From contig DAOPYE010000017.1 of assembly GCA_035352715.1 (NCBI GenBank), positions 1 through 37,347 of the forward strand: a DNA stretch of 37,347 nt, written 5' to 3'. Positions within the stretch are counted from its first letter, which is position 1; each line of letters begins with the position of its first letter. The DNA comes from DAOPYE01 sp035352715 (lineage in GTDB: Bacteria > Acidobacteriota > Holophagae > Holophagales > Holophagaceae). The notes under the pieces are model-generated. The model saw nothing but the letters and a program-made list of their open reading frames with translations, did not search any database and had not been told where the DNA came from. The translations under genes and the position numbers were made by a program. Positions 33,312-37,347 of this stretch are shown one piece after another.

Positions 33312-35663
33312 ATGGGATTAGCTCTACCATTTCACCACCCTGTCCTGCGCAGCGGCGACCTGCCATTTTCCCGTCGTGAGGCCTGCCGCAAGAAGCTGGA
33401 CGACTCCAAACGGTACGCCATCACCTACGAGTCCATGGTTCCCGGCTCCAGCGCGAGCTTCGCGTCATTCCCAGAACAGGTGCCTGCGGCGATTGCGTCC
33501 TTCCTGCTACAGGAAGGGCGCAGGCCCTATTCGCACCAGAGCGAGACGGCTGTTGAATTCCTGGGCAACCAGAAGAACGTGGTGCTCAGCACGCCTACGG
33601 CCAGCGGAAAGACCATCTCCTTCCTGGCCTCGGTTCTCAGCGCGCTCATTTCCGAACCTGGCAGCACGGCCCTCATGGTCTACCCCATGAACGCGCTGGC
33701 CACGGATCAGCGAAAGGTGCTCAAGGATCTGGGCTTCAAGGAGGCAAAGACGGGGCTACTGGAGCTGGAACTGGGCGGGGTCACCATCCGTGCCGGGCTC
33801 CTCAATGGCGATACCCCCGAAAAGACCCGGCGCGCCCTGCGGTCACAAGGGAATCTGATCCTCACCAACCCCTCGGCCCTGCACCATGTCCTCCTGGCGC
33901 AGTCCGGGCGCGCCTACAAGGATGGTTCCAGCTGGAACGCCTTCCTGTCGGGCCTCCGGTGCCTCGTTATTGACGAGGGGCACAGCTACAACGGGGTTGG
34001 CGGCACCCATGTCGCTCTCACGTTCCAGCGTCTCTGCATGCTCGCTCGCAAGCGGGGTGGAGCTGTGCCTCGGGTGCTCATGGCTTCGGCAACCATCGGG
34101 AACCCAGTGGAACACGCCGAGAACCTGACGGGGCTCGGCAACTGGGCCCTGGTGGATCGCTCCGGGGCCGCCACCTTCGAGCGCCAGATCAAGATCGCTG
34201 TGCCCACACTTCACCCGAACGGCAAGACAGACTGGCACCCCAGCCTTGTTGCCCAGGACCTAGCTCTGGAAGAGCGCGCAAGGGGGCGGCGTGTCCTGAT
34301 CTTCTGCAACTCCAGGAACGCCACGGAGCGGATCGCAGACCGGATCAATCATGATCTGGGGTTCGAAGTGGCTGTTCCCTTCCATGCGGGCATCCCTTCC
34401 GAAGCCAAGCAGAAGACCCTGGAGCGCATCTTGGCGAAGCAGATCGAGATCGTCTGTGCGACCTCCACGCTGGAACTTGGTGTCGATATTGGGGGCCTGG
34501 ATACAACCATCATCCTGGGGCACCCCGGTGACCATGCCGCATTCAACCAGCGTGCGGGTCGAGTGGGGCGAACGGGCCAAGGACTGGTCTATCTGGTGCT
34601 GGACGAAAGCCAGCACCCCATGAATATCTTCCTGCGTCATACGCCCACGGCGATCCACTGGGCTCCAGAGTGCCGCACCATCTATCCAGGGAACCGCTTT
34701 GCTGCGGTCCAGCACGCGGCCTGCGCCTTCCTGGAGACTCAGGATGAGCGATTGGTCCAGGAGGCATTCCCGCAGCTGAAAGAGGAGGAGATCCAGGCCG
34801 CCATTACCGCAGGGCCTCACAATCGGGTCAACTTGATGGGCACGGGGAACTTTGGACAGTTCAAGGCCCTCGATCCCGAAGGCAAGGTCATTCAGGAACT
34901 GGGCGGAGAAACGGCCCTGCTGAACTGGCACATCGGAGCTTCCATCCGGAATCCCAGAGGCGACTACTTCACGGTCACAGAGGTGGACCTCAAAGGGCAG
35001 CGAGTTCTCGCAGAACCCGATGGCATGCGGCATACCACGCCCAAGGTCACCATCCGCGCCATTCCCGACATGGATACCTTGGTCGAGGTTCCAGACCTGC
35101 CGCTCCAGGGGGTCCAAGATGCTGTGCAGGGCGACTTCGATATCCACCAAGTCACAGAGACCTATACCGAAGTGGTCCAGCAGGAACAAGGGCCGGACCA
35201 GATCCAGGTCCGTGCCATCCCACCCACAGACCAGAACCCGCCCATCGGCTTCAACACCCGTGGGGTGGCCTTCGTTATCTCTGAGTATGCTCCCCTTGTG
35301 GAAGCCATCCTAGGCAACCTCGGGGCTGGAGAAGTCATCCTCGATGCGATGGCCCAGACGGTCGGGCTGTTCGTTCAAGCGCGCGGTCAGGATGTGCCCG
35401 TGAAGATCTCCTCCGATGAGCGTGGCCTTGCCTTCCTCATCTTCGACTTTGCGGAGGGGGGCATGGGGTGGGCCGAGGCTCTGGCACCGAAGCTGGACGT
35501 ATGGATAGCCGCTTCGGGTCGAGCCCTGCTTGATTGCTCCTGCGGGATGTGCGGGTGTCCCCGCTGCAGCCTGGGAGAGCTGAGAGGGCATCCGCGCAGA
35601 GAGGTGGCCGAGGCCATGGTGAGGGCTGGAATTCAGGCTCCGACCATGTTCGAAGCCAGCTAA
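33312..35663 (+). CDS. MrfA/Hrq1-like superfamily 2 helicase with Cys-rich C-terminus
   Basis: 783 residues. Helicase motifs: I LSTPTASGKT (Lys100), II VIDEGHSYNG (DEGH), III MASATIGNP, IV VLIFCNSRNATERIADR, V CATSTLELGVDIGGLD and VI NQRAGRVGRTGQG. The C-terminal region resembles DUF1998, with AFLIFDFAEGGMGWAEA and a cluster of five cysteines at 742-752 (CSCGMCGCPRC) that probably binds metal. Size and layout match MrfA (YprA), a 3'-5' helicase of mitomycin lesion repair, and Hrq1. Helicases with DUF1998 also occur in anti-phage systems such as DISARM. The ATG at 33312 has AGGAGG 5 nt upstream. It is the last gene of the operon. Confidence 0.88.
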   Translation: MGLALPFHHPVLRSGDLPFSRREACRKKLDDSKRYAITYESMVPGSSASFASFPEQVPAAIASFLLQEGRRPYSHQSETAVEFLGNQKNVVLSTPTASGKTISFLASVLSALISEPGSTALMVYPMNALATDQRKVLKDLGFKEAKTGLLELELGGVTIRAGLLNGDTPEKTRRALRSQGNLILTNPSALHHVLLAQSGRAYKDGSSWNAFLSGLRCLVIDEGHSYNGVGGTHVALTFQRLCMLARKRGGAVPRVLMASATIGNPVEHAENLTGLGNWALVDRSGAATFERQIKIAVPTLHPNGKTDWHPSLVAQDLALEERARGRRVLIFCNSRNATERIADRINHDLGFEVAVPFHAGIPSEAKQKTLERILAKQIEIVCATSTLELGVDIGGLDTTIILGHPGDHAAFNQRAGRVGRTGQGLVYLVLDESQHPMNIFLRHTPTAIHWAPECRTIYPGNRFAAVQHAACAFLETQDERLVQEAFPQLKEEEIQAAITAGPHNRVNLMGTGNFGQFKALDPEGKVIQELGGETALLNWHIGASIRNPRGDYFTVTEVDLKGQRVLAEPDGMRHTTPKVTIRAIPDMDTLVEVPDLPLQGVQDAVQGDFDIHQVTETYTEVVQQEQGPDQIQVRAIPPTDQNPPIGFNTRGVAFVISEYAPLVEAILGNLGAGEVILDAMAQTVGLFVQARGQDVPVKISSDERGLAFLIFDFAEGGMGWAEALAPKLDVWIAASGRALLDCSCGMCGCPRCSLGELRGHPRREVAEAMVRAGIQAPTMFEAS

Positions 35664-35701
35664 GCGGCATCTGTCAGGCCAATCAGCCAAAACAGAGAGA
35701 G

Positions 35702-35731
35702 GGGCAGTCGGGCCTTCCCGGCTGCCCTTTT
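35702..35731 (+). terminator. Intrinsic terminator of the element operon
   Basis: GGGCAGTCGGG (35702-35712) pairs with CCCGGCTGCCC (35717-35727) with one T-G wobble around CCTT, followed by TTTTGTATT. It ends the plus-strand operon before the convergent gene. Confidence 0.9.
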
Positions 35732-35799
35732 GTATTATCGCGGGCCAGGCATCAAAAGTCGGGCCCAGAAAGCTTCTGGAAAAGCAGAACCTTCAGGCA

Positions 35800-36840
35800 T
35801 CAATCTCCGCCGCTCACAAAGGTGATGGCCTCCCTGCAGATGGTGTAAAGCGTCGCGTTTCCGGAATTCGGCATCCAGCACAACATCACTGAGGCGCATT
35901 CGCCATTCTTGGGGTGCTCGATGGGGCTGAGGTTGATGAAGGTGTTATTGGCGTTGTTCTCGCGCAGTTCCTTCTCGCGTTCGAGCCTGGTCAAAGGGCG
36001 CATACCTCTTCCTGGCACATAGATTCCACGCGCAGCCCAGATGGCGGCGTCATTGCTGACGAACGTCATGAAGCGCGGCTTTGTTTCATTGAAAACGAAG
36101 ACAGCGAGGTATTTCGGTCCTTTGTCTTCCTTCTTCTTCACCGTGGGCGACAGGATCTTGACGTGAATCAGGCCCAGGCCCGATGTCTGGATCTGGGCCT
36201 CTTCAACGACGTTGATGCAAGGCCAGGATGAAATTTCGGCAGCGATGCCTGCCTGGACCTTTCCCAGTAGCGCAAGGCAGATGCCCATCTCTGCTTGGAG
36301 ATTGGGAGTCGAAACGGGTTGATTCGATGCCCATTCCTGAAAGTCGCTCAATGCATTCTCGGCCTTCCTGCGCAGCTCGGCCTCTGATTTCATGCCGCCA
36401 AGCCCATGGGAGATGAGCAGCCGATAGCGGACCCGGCCCAGATCCAATCCGAGGATGCTCGGAGAAGGCCCCGCACAGCTCTCCCCCAATTCGCCTTCAC
36501 CGCCAGCACTGGCAACAGGGTTCTGTTGGGCGGCTTTCAAAAGTGCTTTGTGCGCCATCTCCCAGGCCATGTGGGCGGCACTGAAATCTTTGCGGTTTTC
36601 GGCATCAAACGCCTGTTCGATCTGCGCCTTGGCGGGAGCCATGTACGTTGCGAGTTGTTCCGAAAATAACTCCTTTCGCCGCTTCTCAAGATCGAAAGTG
36701 GAGTTACCGCCGAGAAGGGTTTCATTCGCTTTGGCGGAATGTCCAATCAATCGATGCGCGAGAAGCGCGCCCCCAACGAGGAGCACAAGCCCGCTCAACG
36801 CTGAAGCCAGGATAAGGCGCGTTTTTGGATTGGTATTCAT
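35800..36840 (-). CDS. Membrane-anchored protein of unknown function
   Basis: 346 residues from the ATG at 36840 (GGAG 6 nt upstream); an ATG at 36858 has no site. One N-terminal membrane helix (LILASALSGLVLLVGGALLA) is followed by a periplasmic-side region. This begins with a helical part with TPR-like character (FDAENRKDFSAAHMAWEMAH) and a Ser/Gly-rich stretch. Next comes QAEMGICLALLGKVQAG, and then a beta-rich C-terminal domain (KYLAVFVFNETKPRFMTFV). Cysteines are scattered. No family is recognised. Convergent to the helicase operon and presumably part of the same element. Confidence 0.72.
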   Translation of the reverse strand: MNTNPKTRLILASALSGLVLLVGGALLAHRLIGHSAKANETLLGGNSTFDLEKRRKELFSEQLATYMAPAKAQIEQAFDAENRKDFSAAHMAWEMAHKALLKAAQQNPVASAGGEGELGESCAGPSPSILGLDLGRVRYRLLISHGLGGMKSEAELRRKAENALSDFQEWASNQPVSTPNLQAEMGICLALLGKVQAGIAAEISSWPCINVVEEAQIQTSGLGLIHVKILSPTVKKKEDKGPKYLAVFVFNETKPRFMTFVSNDAAIWAARGIYVPGRGMRPLTRLEREKELRENNANNTFINLSPIEHPKNGECASVMLCWMPNSGNATLYTICREAITFVSGGD

Positions 36841-36924
36841 GGTCTGCTCCGAAGACATACGTATTGCACCAAGGGGTTCAAGAAATGGGGAGATTCAAGA
36901 TCTTCGCACCTGGGGGGCTCGCCT

Positions 36925-37347
36925 TCACGCCACAATCCTTCCTGCCTTTGTCGCGCTCTCAATCAGCCAACCAGGAACCCTCAGCACGGGAATCGCGTGG
37001 GCCCGGGCGCATTCGATCTCGCGGGCCATGCCAGGGCTGCATTCCCCGCAGGCAATCAGGGCTTGGCACTGTCGGACCATCTGTTCGCAGCTCGACAGCA
37101 CGGTTTCCCGCACCTGCAGGCCATTTTCTCCGGCTTCGTCCAGGAAGGTGAAGTTCAGGTGGGGCACGATGAGTGCGGCTTTCGGCATTACTGCCTGGGC
37201 CCATTGGGCCATGCGCTTCATGCCCACGACATTGGCCTCCATGGCCTCCCGGCTTCCATCCCCTCGGAAGGGGCCTGCCAGATAGACCAGGCCGGGATCC
37301 TCTCCCAGCTGTTGGCGCACGCCCATCCAGGCCGTGTCCAGCTCCCA
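36925..37347 (-). CDS. DUF4406/nucleoside deoxyribosyltransferase-like protein, 5' end probably outside window
   Basis: At least 133 residues from an ATG at 37326, but that ATG has no close ribosome site and the frame stays open to the window edge, so the true start is probably beyond it. LVYLAGPFRGDG near the start and ALIACGECSPGMAREIECAR near the end match the Rossmann-like fold of nucleoside 2-deoxyribosyltransferases and DUF4406, including the S-P/G-G...E pattern that carries the catalytic glutamate. DUF4406 proteins are common in phages and mobile elements, where they may act in nucleotide metabolism. The C-terminus is complete. Confidence 0.75.
   Translation of the reverse strand, partial: WELDTAWMGVRQQLGEDPGLVYLAGPFRGDGSREAMEANVVGMKRMAQWAQAVMPKAALIVPHLNFTFLDEAGENGLQVRETVLSSCEQMVRQCQALIACGECSPGMAREIECARAHAIPVLRVPGWLIESATKAGRIVA

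Noticed and set aside
28952..37347. Second attachment site (repeat of the tRNA-Glu 3' end)
   Set aside because: No second copy of the TTCGAGTCCCCTTGGGG segment was seen to the right of the tRNA within the window.
1..37347. CRISPR array
   Set aside because: No series of regularly spaced direct repeats or cas genes is present.

Overview
The window is about 37 kb of GC-rich bacterial chromosome. The gene families, the codon usage dominated by G/C third positions, and the mix of an HRDVSPQN-type Ser/Thr kinase with a mag/yfa-type macroglobulin operon suggest an acidobacterium, perhaps the Holophaga/Geothrix group. That placement is an inference from gene style; there is no rRNA here to prove it.

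Left part (1-4.3 kb): the 3' end of a tRNA-Leu(TAA), a 21-bp perfect palindrome, a PLP-dependent transsulfuration enzyme with a nitroreductase behind it, and, on the minus strand, aldose 1-epimerase, a Can-type beta carbonic anhydrase and a small GIY-YIG protein.

Macroglobulin operon (4.26-15.73 kb, all minus): six exported proteins, mostly joined by ATGA, GTGA or TGATG stop/start overlaps. In transcription order they are a YfaA/DUF2138-like protein, a YfaT/DUF1175-like protein with an NlpC/P60-like Cys/His pair, a 1600-residue alpha-2-macroglobulin with an intact CVEQ thioester, a YfaP/DUF2135-like protein, a short SxxK/SxN/KTG penicillin-recognising protein, and a YfaQ-like protein with an HExxH site and a SpoIID-like C-terminus. 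The set matches the E. coli yfa and Pseudomonas mag loci in content. It looks like an envelope system pairing a protease trap with peptidoglycan-type enzymes. The GIY-YIG and carbonic anhydrase genes overlap its downstream end.

Middle part (15.8-28.97 kb): a cytidylate-kinase-like protein, a two-domain polyphosphate:AMP phosphotransferase, an EAL-CBS-GGDEF protein with altered EAL and GGDEF motifs, an M6-like metalloprotease, then lepA read divergently. Behind lepA lies a diverged, interrupted second copy of the lepA 3' end, followed by a small zinc-ribbon membrane protein. Next come a coiled-coil small protein, a tail-anchored Ser/Thr kinase divergent from rpsU, and a membrane metallophosphoesterase whose stop codon lies inside a tRNA-Glu gene.

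Right part (29.0-37.35 kb): a probable mobile element abutting tRNA-Glu. It begins with about 0.9 kb of eroded DNA carrying an IS110-family transposase remnant. An AT-rich promoter then leads into a tight operon: an AlpA/excisionase-type regulator, an unknown protein, a Toprim primase-like protein, a RepA-like ATPase, a small protein, and an MrfA/Hrq1-like helicase with a Cys-rich C-terminus, closed by a strong terminator. Two minus-strand genes follow (a membrane-anchored unknown and a DUF4406/deoxyribosyltransferase-like protein that probably runs off the edge). No integrase and no second attachment site are visible, so the element's right end is probably outside the window.
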